Shown here piece by piece: positions 21,501-30,603 of a stretch of DNA of 64,000 nt. Position 1 is the first letter of the stretch, and the number at the start of each line of letters is the position of its first letter. The notes beneath the pieces were generated by a model that was not told where the DNA came from, ran no database searches, and was given only the letters and a program-made list of their open reading frames with translations. The stretch covers positions 66,192 through 130,191 of the forward strand of contig JBEKLQ010000002.1 in the NCBI GenBank assembly GCA_050010115.1, read 5' to 3'. This DNA comes from JAKACA01 sp050010115. Its GTDB lineage: Bacteria; Actinomycetota; Acidimicrobiia; Acidimicrobiales; Bog-793. The position numbers and the translations under genes were made by a program.

Positions 21501-23213
21501 TCAGGCGCGCGTGGCGCCTTCCGGCGGCCGGGAAGTGCCGGTGTAGGGCCGGGACATCGGTCCGATGGCGTTCAGGTCGACCTCGATCAGGTACGGCTTG
21601 GCGGCCGACAACGCGGAGCGAAGCGCCTTGCCGAAGTCGAGCGCCGTCGTGACACGCTCAGCCTCGACGCCGAGCGCCTTCGCAGCCGCGACGAAATCCG
21701 GCGACCCGAGCTCTACCCCGATCCGGCCCGCCTCCTCGCCGTACTGCTTGTCCTGGATGTTCCGAAGAATGCCGTACCCGCCGTCACAGAACACGATGAC
21801 CACCACCGGAAGCTGCTCAGCCGCGAGCGTCGCCAGCTCGGGCAGCGTGAGCATCACACCGCCGTCGCCCGCCATCAGGATCACCGGCTCTGCTCGGTCA
21901 TCGCCTCTCGCAAGCAGCGCGGCCGCCGCGCCAGCTCCGAGTGCGTGAGCAAGGCCGAGGCCGATGGCAAAGCCGTTCGGGCTGATCGCAGTGCGCGAAC
22001 GCGCCACCGGCAGCAGCCGGTTGCCCCACGTGTAGGCCGGGATCGTCGCGTCCTTCACGACGACGGTTCCGGGAGCAATCGCGGCTGCCACCTCGTCGAG
22101 GAGGCCCTCCTGCGCTCCGATCACGTGCCGCAGCCGTGATCGGGCGGACGCAGTCGCCTCGGCGACCCGCGCGGGCCAGCCCTCCTCCGCGCCTGCCGAA
22201 GGCCTGCTGTCCAGCGCCGCGAGGATCGCCGCCACGGCCTCCCTCGCGTCCCCGCGGAGCGGGACCCGGGCCTCGTAGCTACGACCCGGCCGATCGGGGT
22301 TCACGTCGATCTGGACGATCGTCTCGGGCAGTTGCATCTTCCAGTTCTCGGTGTTCGGCCCTTGGTAGCGGGTCCCGATGGCGATGAGCAGGTCGGCATC
22401 TCTGCACAGCGCTCGCACGTCCGGGTCCCACGAGAGATTGCCGATCACGGCGGGGTCGTCCTCGGGCAACACTCCCCGGCCGTTGGGGCTCATGATGACG
22501 CCGGCACCGATTCGCCGCGCGAGCTCTTGGATCTCGGCCTCGGCCCCGGCCGACACCGCTCCGCCGCCGGCCCAGAGCAGCGGGCGGCGGCTTGCCCGAA
22601 CGACGTCCACCGCGCGGTCCAGTTCCCTGGGATCAGGCGCTGCCACCGCTACCGGCGACATGAGCGCAGTGAGCGTCTCACTCGGCACGAGTGCGGCGTC
22701 GGCGTATTGGAGGTCGATCGGCAGTTCGACGCAGACCGGGCCGCGGGGCGCCGAAAGGGCTTGCGAGATGGCGCCCGCGAGCACGGAGGCGATCTGGTCG
22801 GCGGACTGGGCGCGGTGGACAGCCTTCGACAACGAGCCGAGCATGGCGGGCTGATCGGGGACCTCATGGATGAAGCCGCGATCCTGGTCCAGATACGTCG
22901 TCTCCACCTGCCCGGTGATGTGGAGGACCGGTGAGCCCGACACGAAGGCCTCCAGCAGCCCGCCCATCGCGTTCGCCGCACCGGGGCCCGTCGAGGTCAT
23001 GAACACGCCCAGCTTGCCGGTCACCCGGGCGTACGCGTCGGCTGCACCGGCGGCACCCTGCTCGTGGCGGACCGTGATGGCGCGAATGCGACCGCGCCGC
23101 CGCAGCGCGTCGTAGATCGGCAAGCTGTGCACGCTCGGGATGCCGAAGACGACTTCGACGCCAGCCTGCTCGAGAACGTCGACGACGGCATCGCCGCCGG
23201 TGTGTTGATCCAT
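21501..23213 (-). CDS. thiamine-diphosphate-dependent enzyme, acetolactate-synthase-like
   Basis: 570 residues from the ATG at 23213 (GGAGAGG upstream). It has all three domains of the ALS/benzoylformate decarboxylase/oxalyl-CoA decarboxylase superfamily: the catalytic glutamate in TVRHEQGAAGAADAYARVTG, GPGAANAMGGLLEAF, the middle domain, and the ThDP-binding AGDGGVMLTLPELATLA. The usual Asn-Asn/Asn-Asp pair at the end of the ThDP motif reads FCDGGYG. No regulatory small subunit (ilvN) is adjacent, so branched-chain amino acid synthesis is unlikely to be its main role. Decarboxylation or ligation of a 2-keto acid is expected, substrate unknown. It converges on the lysine module but need not belong to it. 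Confidence 0.8.
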   Translation of the reverse strand: MDQHTGGDAVVDVLEQAGVEVVFGIPSVHSLPIYDALRRRGRIRAITVRHEQGAAGAADAYARVTGKLGVFMTSTGPGAANAMGGLLEAFVSGSPVLHITGQVETTYLDQDRGFIHEVPDQPAMLGSLSKAVHRAQSADQIASVLAGAISQALSAPRGPVCVELPIDLQYADAALVPSETLTALMSPVAVAAPDPRELDRAVDVVRASRRPLLWAGGGAVSAGAEAEIQELARRIGAGVIMSPNGRGVLPEDDPAVIGNLSWDPDVRALCRDADLLIAIGTRYQGPNTENWKMQLPETIVQIDVNPDRPGRSYEARVPLRGDAREAVAAILAALDSRPSAGAEEGWPARVAEATASARSRLRHVIGAQEGLLDEVAAAIAPGTVVVKDATIPAYTWGNRLLPVARSRTAISPNGFAIGLGLAHALGAGAAAALLARGDDRAEPVILMAGDGGVMLTLPELATLAAEQLPVVVIVFCDGGYGILRNIQDKQYGEEAGRIGVELGSPDFVAAAKALGVEAERVTTALDFGKALRSALSAAKPYLIEVDLNAIGPMSRPYTGTSRPPEGATRA

Positions 23214-23309
23214 GGGTGTACCTCTCCTCGTGCTCGGCGCCACCGTAGCCAGGGCGGCGAGGCCCGAGCATCCCTGGGTTTGACACACCCTCGTCGTATC
23301 GTGATCTTC

Positions 23310-24665
23310 ATGGCGTCATCGACCGGCTCGCGGAGCAGCTTCTGCTTCGTCCATGCCGCTGACCTGCACCTCGACACGCCATTCAAGGGAATCGGGAAGA
23401 CAGCGGCCCCGGTAGCGGCGGCATTGCGCGAGGCGTCCCTCGAGGCGTTCGATGACCTCGTATCGCTGTGCCTGGAACGGCGTGCCGCGTTCCTCGTGGT
23501 CGCCGGCGACGTCTACGACGGGGCAGAGCGCGGCATCCGCGCACAGCTCCGGTTCCGGGACGGCCTGGCTCGCCTCTCTGACGCCGGCATCGCCACGTTC
23601 GTCGTGCATGGGAATCACGACCCGATCGAGTCGGGCTGGCCTGCCGTTGGTACGTGGCCGTCGGGCGTGACCGTGTTCGGGGCGGAGTCGGTCGAGGCGG
23701 TCCCGGTCGTGCGCGACGGACAGCAGATCGCCGTGGTCCACGGCATCTCCTACGGGCGACGGGAGGTCCGGGAGAACCTGGCGTTGCGTTTCTCCCGGGG
23801 AGCTGGGCCGGGCCTCCAAATCGGGGCGCTCCACTGCAACGTCGGTGGCGCTGCGGAAGGACACGAGGACTACAGCCCGTGCTCGCTCGATGACCTGCAT
23901 CGCGTCGGCCTGGACTACTGGGCCCTCGGTCATATCCACACCACACTGGTGCTCAGCGGGCGGCCTCATGGCGACGAGCCGTGGGTCGTGTATCCCGGGA
24001 ACCTGCAGGCACGCAGCCCGAAGCCGAGCGAGCGCGGCGCCAAGGGAGCGGTCGTCGTGGAGGTACGAGACTCGCGGGTCGCCAGCGTCGAATTCGTCGC
24101 GTGCGACAGGGTCCGCTACACAGGGCTGGACCTCGACGTCAGCTCACTGACTTCCGTCGAGGCGGTGCGGGATCTCCTCGTCGACGAAGCTCAGAGCGAG
24201 CTGGACCGGGCGGGCGGGCGGTGCCTGGTGCTGCGGGCCCGGCTGACGGGCAGGAGCGAGGCGCACGCGTCGCTGCAACGGCCCAGGACGATCGATCAGC
24301 TTCTGGAGTCGGTACGCGACGACCGTGAGCTGCGGCGTCCGTGGTGTTGGTGGGACCGCATCGAGGACGCGAGCGCGCCACTCATCGATGTCAGCGAGCT
24401 GAGGGGCGGCTCCGATTTCGCGGCGGATCTCATCGGGACGTTCGATCTGTTGGTTGCCCAGGTCGCCGCCAGCGGTACCGGGGCCGGGCTGGACACGGAC
24501 CTGGCGGCCGATCTCGCCGAGGAGATCACGGCGACGCTTCCAAAGGTGCTCCGTGCACGGGCGCTCAGCTCCGGATTCGATGCTGCCGATCTGCTGGCAG
24601 CCGGCCTCATGACGGCGCTCGACGAGCTGGGAGCCGGCGAGACCTTCGCTCGCACGGGGTACTGA
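23310..24665 (+). CDS. metallophosphoesterase, SbcD/YhaO-like DNA exonuclease
   Basis: 451 residues from the ATG at 23310; a GTG at 23301 is an alternative. Calcineurin-like phosphoesterase motifs are in order: FVHAADLHLDTPF (DxH), VVAGDVYDGAERG (GDxxD), FVVHGNHDPIE (GNHD), GALHCNVGG and WALGHIHTT (GHxH). The C-terminal ~200 residues are a capping/partner-binding region as in YhaO. It is the nuclease half of a two-gene pair with the YhaN-like ATPase that starts 65 nt downstream. By analogy with SbcCD/Rad50-Mre11 the pair would process DNA ends or hairpins. A TATCGT hexamer ends 7 nt before the ATG; a TTGACA lies at 23280-23285 but at non-standard spacing. Confidence 0.88.
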   Translation: MASSTGSRSSFCFVHAADLHLDTPFKGIGKTAAPVAAALREASLEAFDDLVSLCLERRAAFLVVAGDVYDGAERGIRAQLRFRDGLARLSDAGIATFVVHGNHDPIESGWPAVGTWPSGVTVFGAESVEAVPVVRDGQQIAVVHGISYGRREVRENLALRFSRGAGPGLQIGALHCNVGGAAEGHEDYSPCSLDDLHRVGLDYWALGHIHTTLVLSGRPHGDEPWVVYPGNLQARSPKPSERGAKGAVVVEVRDSRVASVEFVACDRVRYTGLDLDVSSLTSVEAVRDLLVDEAQSELDRAGGRCLVLRARLTGRSEAHASLQRPRTIDQLLESVRDDRELRRPWCWWDRIEDASAPLIDVSELRGGSDFAADLIGTFDLLVAQVAASGTGAGLDTDLAADLAEEITATLPKVLRARALSSGFDAADLLAAGLMTALDELGAGETFARTGY

Positions 24666-24730
24666 CGTGGCTCGGTGCCAGCGGGTTGGACTTATGGCCT
24701 CGTGGCCGCGCCTGAGAGAAGGTGGCTGAG

Positions 24731-27631
24731 ATGCGGTTGTCCTCGTTCCACATCGACGGTTTCGGAGCGCTCAACGACTTCGGGCTCGACGAGATGGCGC
24801 CCGGGCTCGTGGTCCTGCTCGGGCCGAACGAGGCCGGTAAGTCGACGTTGTTCGATTTTCTCGCCGGCGTCCTGTTCGGTTTCCCCACGAGGAGGGACAA
24901 CCCACGCTTCCACGCGCCGGTTCGCGGGGGACGTCATGGCGGGCGCGTGAACTTCCTCGACGAGGCGGGAGGCACCTGGACCGTCGAGCGGTACGCCGGC
25001 ACGCAGCGGAGCCTCCGGGTTCGGCTTCCCGACGGCTCAGAGGGAGACGAGCGCAGCTTGACTCGGGCCCTCGCAGGCGCGAGCAGCAGTCTCTTCCGCG
25101 CCGTGTTCGCTGTCGGGCTCGACGATCTGGGGCAGATGGACAACCTGGAGAGCGACGAAGTCCGCGAGCTCTTGTTCGCGGCGAGCATCTTCGGTCAGCG
25201 GCACTCGGCTACGAAGGCTATGAAGCACTTGCTCGATGCCCGCGACGATCTCGCCCGGCCACGGCGTGACGATGCGGTCGCGAACCGCCTCGGACGGGAG
25301 CTGGAAGGCGTTCGATCAGACCTCTTGGCCGCTCGGCATGAATCAGCCGGCTACGAACAGTTGCAGCACCAAGCCGAGCGGATCGACGGGGAGGTGCGAG
25401 CGATCCGATCCGGCCTGCTCGAGCTGCGCAACCGGGAGCGCGAGCTCCAACTGCTCGAACGGTGCTGGCATCCCTACCGCAAGGGCAACGCGGCACGAGG
25501 CGAATTGGCGACCTTGCCCGAGGCAGGACTCGCCTCGGCGCTGCTCGAACGGGGACCCGAGGTCCGCTCCCTCGCTGCCGGGCACTCTGGCCACCTCGAG
25601 CGGGTGGAGAAGCTTGCCGAGCTCCACCTGTCGGCAGAGAGGCTCAACGAGTCGATCGAGGGAGCGTTGTCGTCGCTTGGCACAGGCTGGACGAGGGAGC
25701 GAGCCCGCTCGATCGTCGCTCCACAGCTGCTCGCCGACACGGCGCGTGCCACCTTCGCCCGGCTGGGCGAGCTGAGAACCGACCTCGCCTCTGCCGATGC
25801 CGTGCTCGCGCAAGTCGAGGCGCTGCTCGCCACATCGGAAGCGGCCCAGCATGCGGGGGACATCGTGCCCGGTGGACAGGTTCCGACATGCTCGGAGCTC
25901 GAGCAGCGAGCGGAGGCGCTGGACGAGCTGAAGCAGCGCTTGGCCGAGGTGGAACACTGGGAGCTCGCGCGACTTGCCGAAGAGCGGGACGCCAAGACGG
26001 ACGTCCCAGTCACGACCACGCCGGAACGCTCCACGCGCCTGGCCGCCATCGCGCTCGCCGCAGCTGGAGTCGTCGTCGCCGGCCTCGGCGCCGCTTTGTT
26101 AGGTCATGGGCTTCTGGCGATCGCGTCAGTGACGCTGCTCCTCGGCATCGTTCTCGTCGTGTGCGGTGGGCTGCTGCTCGTGGCGTTGTCCCGGCGATCT
26201 GCCTCGTCGAGAGCCGGCAAGAGCGCGGAGACCGGCGATACAGGAGAGGCTGCCGGGGCATCCAGACAGGCTGCGGCTGGCCGGGCCGCCCTCCTCGATC
26301 GCGGCCGGGCTCGTGTGGACGCGCTCGCCGGCACGCTCGGGCTCGACACACCGGCGTCGCGGGTCGACGTCGAGCGCTGCGCTGCAGCCCTGCAGCGACA
26401 GCGCGACGAGCGGCGCAAGCTCGACGACCGGGCGGCGGCGCGATCCGAGGCCGAGGACCGGGTCGCGGGCGCACGTGACGCCCGGGAGCTGGCACTCGGC
26501 GCCCTCGGCGCCGAGTGCCAGGCTCACGGGGCCTGGTGCGCCCGCCACGGTCTGGCCGCAGGCGGCGAGCACGAGACACTCGAGGCGGTCGCGGCGCTGA
26601 TCGACATCCACGGGAAGCTCGACGCCCTGGATCGGGTCTCGAAGGCGACGGCGGAGATCGAACCGTCCGTGAGGGCCTTTGCCCGGCGATGCCAGGAGCT
26701 GCTCGACTCGATCGGCGCTGAGGGTGTCGCGAATGCCGCCTCGGAGCGCGCTGCCGACGACGCCGACGCTCTCGGCGCCCAGGTGACGCGACAGCTTCGC
26801 CGGCTGGATGACGCCGTGGCGGTGGAGGCTCGACGGGCCGAGCTACAGCGCGACGCGGCCGTTGCTGCCGCAGAGCTGGAGGACGCGCTGGGTGCTGGGG
26901 ACGACGGCAATCGCCTTCGGCGCGAGCTCGCTACCGGCAGTCTGCTCAAATGGGCCACCGAACGCGAGGAGCTGCAACCGTCGATCGAGGACCTGCAGCG
27001 AGCCGAAGAGGCCGCGGTCCGCCAGCACCAGTCGACTGCCGAAGCCATGGCCCAGATCGCCGGCTCGGATCGTATCGCCGAGCTCGAGCAGCGCGAAGCC
27101 GAGCTCACCGTAGAGCTGGATGGGGTGCTGCACGAGTACCTCGTCCTCGGAACCGCGCGGTCTCTCCTGCAGCGGACTCTCGCTCGGCACGAGCGCGAGC
27201 GCCAGCCAGCGGTTATCGCCAAGGCTGCCGCACATTTCCAGCGAGTCAGCGGCGGCCGGTATGTGGGCCTTTGGGCCGACGCCGGATTCGACGGCAAGCA
27301 GGCGATCCGCGTCGTGTCGACCAAAGGCGAGCCCATCGATGCGGCCAGTCTCAGCCGGGGCACGATCGAACAGCTCTACCTGTGCCTGCGCCTCGGCTTG
27401 GCTGACTGCTTCGCCGAGCGGTCCGTTTCGCTGCCTGTCGTGCTCGACGACGTGCTCGTCAACTTCGACCCGGAACGAGCGCGCGCGGTGGCCACCGAGC
27501 TCGCCGCCAGCGCCCGTACCCACCAGATCGTCTTCATGACCTGTCACCCTCACCTTGCCGAGCTGGCGCTGCGTGCGAGCAGCGAAGGGCCGACGCGGTC
27601 TCAACTGATCGAGCTCGGGCGGGTCGCGTAG
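24731..27631 (+). CDS. YhaN-like AAA ATPase (SbcC/Rad50-related) with internal membrane segments
   Basis: 966 residues from the ATG at 24731 (AAGGTGG just upstream). The N-terminus carries the Walker A of Rad50-like ATPases (VVLLGPNEAGKSTLFDFLAG) and YhaN-type segments such as FRAVFAVGLDDLGQMDNLES. Long heptad-rich coiled coils follow. Around residues 435-485 two hydrophobic segments (IALAAAGVVVAGLGAALLGHGLL and IASVTLLLGIVLVVCGGLLLVAL) form a membrane hairpin inside the coiled coil, as in YhaN. The C-terminus has the signature LSRGTIEQLYLCLRLGL, Walker B VVLDDVLVNFD and the HPHL switch region. It probably forms a membrane-tethered nuclease complex with the upstream SbcD-like protein. Confidence 0.88.
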   Translation: MRLSSFHIDGFGALNDFGLDEMAPGLVVLLGPNEAGKSTLFDFLAGVLFGFPTRRDNPRFHAPVRGGRHGGRVNFLDEAGGTWTVERYAGTQRSLRVRLPDGSEGDERSLTRALAGASSSLFRAVFAVGLDDLGQMDNLESDEVRELLFAASIFGQRHSATKAMKHLLDARDDLARPRRDDAVANRLGRELEGVRSDLLAARHESAGYEQLQHQAERIDGEVRAIRSGLLELRNRERELQLLERCWHPYRKGNAARGELATLPEAGLASALLERGPEVRSLAAGHSGHLERVEKLAELHLSAERLNESIEGALSSLGTGWTRERARSIVAPQLLADTARATFARLGELRTDLASADAVLAQVEALLATSEAAQHAGDIVPGGQVPTCSELEQRAEALDELKQRLAEVEHWELARLAEERDAKTDVPVTTTPERSTRLAAIALAAAGVVVAGLGAALLGHGLLAIASVTLLLGIVLVVCGGLLLVALSRRSASSRAGKSAETGDTGEAAGASRQAAAGRAALLDRGRARVDALAGTLGLDTPASRVDVERCAAALQRQRDERRKLDDRAAARSEAEDRVAGARDARELALGALGAECQAHGAWCARHGLAAGGEHETLEAVAALIDIHGKLDALDRVSKATAEIEPSVRAFARRCQELLDSIGAEGVANAASERAADDADALGAQVTRQLRRLDDAVAVEARRAELQRDAAVAAAELEDALGAGDDGNRLRRELATGSLLKWATEREELQPSIEDLQRAEEAAVRQHQSTAEAMAQIAGSDRIAELEQREAELTVELDGVLHEYLVLGTARSLLQRTLARHERERQPAVIAKAAAHFQRVSGGRYVGLWADAGFDGKQAIRVVSTKGEPIDAASLSRGTIEQLYLCLRLGLADCFAERSVSLPVVLDDVLVNFDPERARAVATELAASARTHQIVFMTCHPHLAELALRASSEGPTRSQLIELGRVA

Positions 27632-27759
27632 GAGCGAGTACGCCTGGCTCATCAGATGGCGCCCGAGAGCGGGCCGACGAGTCCCGGATCGTGCGGCTTG
27701 GCTCGATCGACGGACCACTTAGGCTCACCGGCCAGCCCCCGGCGACCAGGAAGCGCCGC

Positions 27760-29025
27760 TCAGAACGGAGTCGTGCAGTACGGCGGGCGGTCGTTGGCAA
27801 ACATGCGAGCCGCCAATTTCGCCGCGCCCGCTGAACGTTGCCGGATGCGCCCGACCTCGGCGAGTGGCAACGGCGACACGCCGCCCAAGTAGATGCTCGC
27901 CAGCGTGGAGGCATCGAGCTCGACGTCCGGCTCGGCCCCAGTCCGCTCGACCTCGGCACTACCCCACTCCTCGGCAACGACCATGCGATAGCTGCCTGAG
28001 TTCCAAGAGCAGAACGGATCGGAGACACCGATCACAAGGTCGCCTGGGACCGCGTAACGGCGAGCGCCGAGGCAGAGTCCGACGTCGACAAGCCGTACCC
28101 ATGACCGGTCGTTGGTCTGGACGCAGCGCAGCTGACGCGGCTCGGCGAGCAACCACTTGATGGGCTCGTCAATAGGACGCCCGGGAGCGCGAAGCTCGAC
28201 GGTGAGATCGACCCCTAGCAGGAAGCCCCAAGTCGCCACGTACGCAGCAGGAGTCAACGCGCACAACTCGTGCACGACGAGCCGGCGCGGGTTGTGCGCA
28301 GGACGCTCGATGAGGACCACCTCGTAGGCGACATACCCGTCGAGGCGTCCGTCCTCCTCGTACACGGCATAGAAGCGCCGGGCGAGGTCGTCCCCGCCGG
28401 CTTCGCCGAGAGCTGTGGTGTAGTCGATCTCGTGGCGGTCGAGCTCCCCCGCCCGAGTGGCGGCGTAGTCGGAGTACACGGCGGGAAACGCCTCGGCGGC
28501 TTGGTCTCGCCGGAGCAGTCGCATCCGCCCTGGCGCGAATTCCTCGGCCGACCTCGCCAAGCGGCCGACTCGCTTGTCGACCAGGTACGTGGAGCCGAAC
28601 GTCGACTGGCCGTAGCCGAAGCGCCCGTAGATCCCGCCCTCGCTGGCGTACAGCGCGGCGGCGATCTCTCCTCGACCGCGGATGTCTTCCAGCTGGTAGC
28701 GCATGAGCGAGCGCAGGCGACCCTGGCGCCGGTGCGAAGGCAGCACTGCGACGGCGACCACCATCGCAGTCGGCACACGGTGCAGGCCTGGGACCGTCAT
28801 CATCGTGTGCTCCGAAGCGGCCGTTCCAACGACCTGGCCCTCGTCACGGGAGACAGCGACCCGATCCCGGTCCATGCCCGCGACCACGAGGTCGAGGAAC
28901 CCCTGTGACATCCGAGCGCCGAAGGCCGCCGCGTCGGTGTCGACGAACGCGTCGACCTCGTCTTCGCGCAACGAGCTGATGGGGAACGAAGGATCGTCGG
29001 AGCGGCTCACGTCGTCGGGGGCCAT
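27760..29025 (-). CDS. GNAT N-acetyltransferase, Eis-type
   Basis: 421 residues, matching the ~400-residue Eis family (two GNAT domains plus a sterol-carrier-like C-terminal domain). The acetyl-CoA motif is in VVAVAVLPSHRRQGRLRSLMRYQL. ASEGGIYGRFGYGQST carries the Tyr used as general acid in Eis, and the protein ends in PPYCTTPF with a terminal Phe carboxylate, as in Eis where that carboxylate acts in catalysis. Homologues acetylate amines of aminoglycosides or proteins; the physiological substrate here is unknown. It converges with the YhaN-like gene, and no strong terminator was seen in the 128 bp between them. Confidence 0.88.
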   Translation of the reverse strand: MAPDDVSRSDDPSFPISSLREDEVDAFVDTDAAAFGARMSQGFLDLVVAGMDRDRVAVSRDEGQVVGTAASEHTMMTVPGLHRVPTAMVVAVAVLPSHRRQGRLRSLMRYQLEDIRGRGEIAAALYASEGGIYGRFGYGQSTFGSTYLVDKRVGRLARSAEEFAPGRMRLLRRDQAAEAFPAVYSDYAATRAGELDRHEIDYTTALGEAGGDDLARRFYAVYEEDGRLDGYVAYEVVLIERPAHNPRRLVVHELCALTPAAYVATWGFLLGVDLTVELRAPGRPIDEPIKWLLAEPRQLRCVQTNDRSWVRLVDVGLCLGARRYAVPGDLVIGVSDPFCSWNSGSYRMVVAEEWGSAEVERTGAEPDVELDASTLASIYLGGVSPLPLAEVGRIRQRSAGAAKLAARMFANDRPPYCTTPF

Positions 29026-29175
29026 GGCAGCGAGTCTGTCACGGTGTTACAGCGACATCGGTCACGATCCGGGCAACCCGGCACCTCGGGACCCCCTCAG
29101 GTCAGATGTGGGCTGGGTCTCAAGAACAGGAGGCCTCGTGCCGTCGCTGACGCCATTGTTCGGTGGGTCAACCCC

Positions 29176-29218
29176 CCGGCCAGTCCTGAGCCCGACGTAG
29201 GCGGCTCAGGACGGCCGG
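29176..29218 (-). terminator. strong hairpin after ispG
   Basis: A stem of 10 perfect pairs (GTCCTGAGCC at 29183-29192 with GGCTCAGGAC at 29203-29212) is extended after one bulged A by six more (CCGGCC at 29176-29181 with GGCCGG at 29213-29218). The loop is 10 nt. It abuts the ispG stop codon and ends the cdsA-dxr-rseP-ispG run. There is no U-tract. Confidence 0.7.
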
Positions 29219-30478
29219 TCAGTTATCAGCAGGTGGATGGGTCTCGCGTTCGTGCTCGATGGTCTTGCGAATGAGCTCGACACGCGCCTCGCTCGCGTTC
29301 ACGTCATCACCCTGCGCTTCGACCAGAGCGCGGCGGTCGGCTTCGGCCTCGGCGGCCGCGCCGGCGTCAGCCGCCGCCAGCCGAGCCTCGATGCCTTCGG
29401 CTACGAGCTTCTCCGCCTCGGCCACAAGGGCTTCGACCATCTCGTCCTCCGGGACGACCCGGACGATCTGCCCCTTGATGAACAGGTGCCCGCGCTTGCG
29501 GCCTGCCGCGATGCCGAGGTCGGCCTCTCGCGCCTCTCCGGGGCCGTTCACGACGCATCCCATAATGGCGATCTGCAGCGGAAGGTCCCGCTCCTCGAGC
29601 AAGGCCTGCGCCCGCTTCGCCACACCGATCACGTCGATCTCAGCGCGGCCGCATGAGGGGCAGGCGATGAGGTCCACGCCCTTCCGCTCGCGGAGGCCGA
29701 GCGCCTCGAGCAACTGCCGCCCGGCGCGCGCCTCCTCAACCGGATCGGCCGTCAACGAGTACCTGATCGTGTCGCCGATCCCTTCAGCCAGCAACGTGGC
29801 GATACCCGCCGTCGCTTTCAACAGGCCGGCCGGAGGTGGCCCGGCTTCGGTGACCCCGAGGTGGAGCGGATGATCGAACGTGTCGGCAGCCAAGCGGTAC
29901 GCCTCGATCATGAGCGGGACGTTCGAAGCCTTGACCGAGATCTTCACGTCGTGGAAGTTGACCTCCTCGAAGTACGCCAGCTCCATGCGAGCCGATTCGA
30001 CCAGCGCCTCGGGGGTGGCCCCGCCGAAGCGCTTGTACAGCTCAGGGTGCAACGATCCGGCATTGACCCCGATACGGATAGGGACGCCGCGGTCGCGTGC
30101 CTCGGCTGCGATCTGCTTGATCTCTTCAGGCTTGCGCAAGTTGCCGGGGTTGAGCCTCAGGCCATGCACGCCGGCATCGAGTGCTGCGAGCGCCATCTCG
30201 TGATGAAAATGCACGTCGGCCACGATCGGGACCGGTGACCTCGGCACGATACGAGCCAGGCCTTCCGCCGCCGCCTGCTCGTTGCAGGTGCACCGCACGA
30301 TGTCGGCGCCGGCGGCCGCGAGCGCGTACACCTGGGCAAGCGTGCCCTCGACATCCGCTGTCTTCGTGACGGTCATCGACTGCACGCTGATCGGGGCGCC
30401 TCCGCCGACCGCGACGTTGCCGACCTTGATCTGGCGCGTCATGCGCCGTTGTGTCGTCGCCACCGCTGGTCGTGCCAT
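29219..30478 (-). CDS. ispG: 4-hydroxy-3-methylbut-2-en-1-yl diphosphate synthase (IspG/GcpE)
   Basis: 419 residues from the ATG at 30478. It catalyses the penultimate MEP-pathway step, converting MEcPP to HMBPP with a 4Fe-4S cluster. The TIM-barrel domain is seen in TRQIKVGNVAVGGGAPISVQSMT and VADVHFHHEMALAALDAGVHGLRLNPGN. Cluster ligands are in LIACPSCGRAEID (CxxC) and MGCVVNGPGEA. The C-terminal ~40 residues are an extra Ala/Glu-rich helix. The start keeps the ~15 residues before RRMTRQIK that actinobacterial IspG proteins normally have. A TAGTCT hexamer lies 7 nt upstream of the ATG. It forms part of the dxr/rseP/ispG block, 125 bp from rseP. Confidence 0.96.
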   Translation of the reverse strand: MARPAVATTQRRMTRQIKVGNVAVGGGAPISVQSMTVTKTADVEGTLAQVYALAAAGADIVRCTCNEQAAAEGLARIVPRSPVPIVADVHFHHEMALAALDAGVHGLRLNPGNLRKPEEIKQIAAEARDRGVPIRIGVNAGSLHPELYKRFGGATPEALVESARMELAYFEEVNFHDVKISVKASNVPLMIEAYRLAADTFDHPLHLGVTEAGPPPAGLLKATAGIATLLAEGIGDTIRYSLTADPVEEARAGRQLLEALGLRERKGVDLIACPSCGRAEIDVIGVAKRAQALLEERDLPLQIAIMGCVVNGPGEAREADLGIAAGRKRGHLFIKGQIVRVVPEDEMVEALVAEAEKLVAEGIEARLAAADAGAAAEAEADRRALVEAQGDDVNASEARVELIRKTIEHERETHPPADN

Positions 30479-30485
30479 ACCTTCG

Positions 30486-30491
30486 AGACTA
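30486..30491 (-). promoter_or_regulatory. candidate -10 hexamer TAGTCT for ispG
   Basis: TAGTCT ends 7 nt before the ispG ATG. The AAGG between them is too close to the ATG to act as a normal ribosome-binding site, so leaderless transcription is plausible and ispG may be expressed separately from rseP. Confidence 0.4.
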
Positions 30492-30603
30492 GGACTCGTC
30501 AGCCGTGACGATCGCGCGGGAGCGGCCACGCGCGGGCCGGCGGAGCGGGGGCGGTGGCGGCGCGTGCCGCGAAAAAGTCGCAGGAGAGCAGGCCGGCGGC
30601 TTC

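Noticed and set aside
21501..23213. ilvB (biosynthetic acetolactate synthase)
   Set aside because: No ilvN or ilvC is adjacent and the ThDP motif is altered, so the symbol is not justified.
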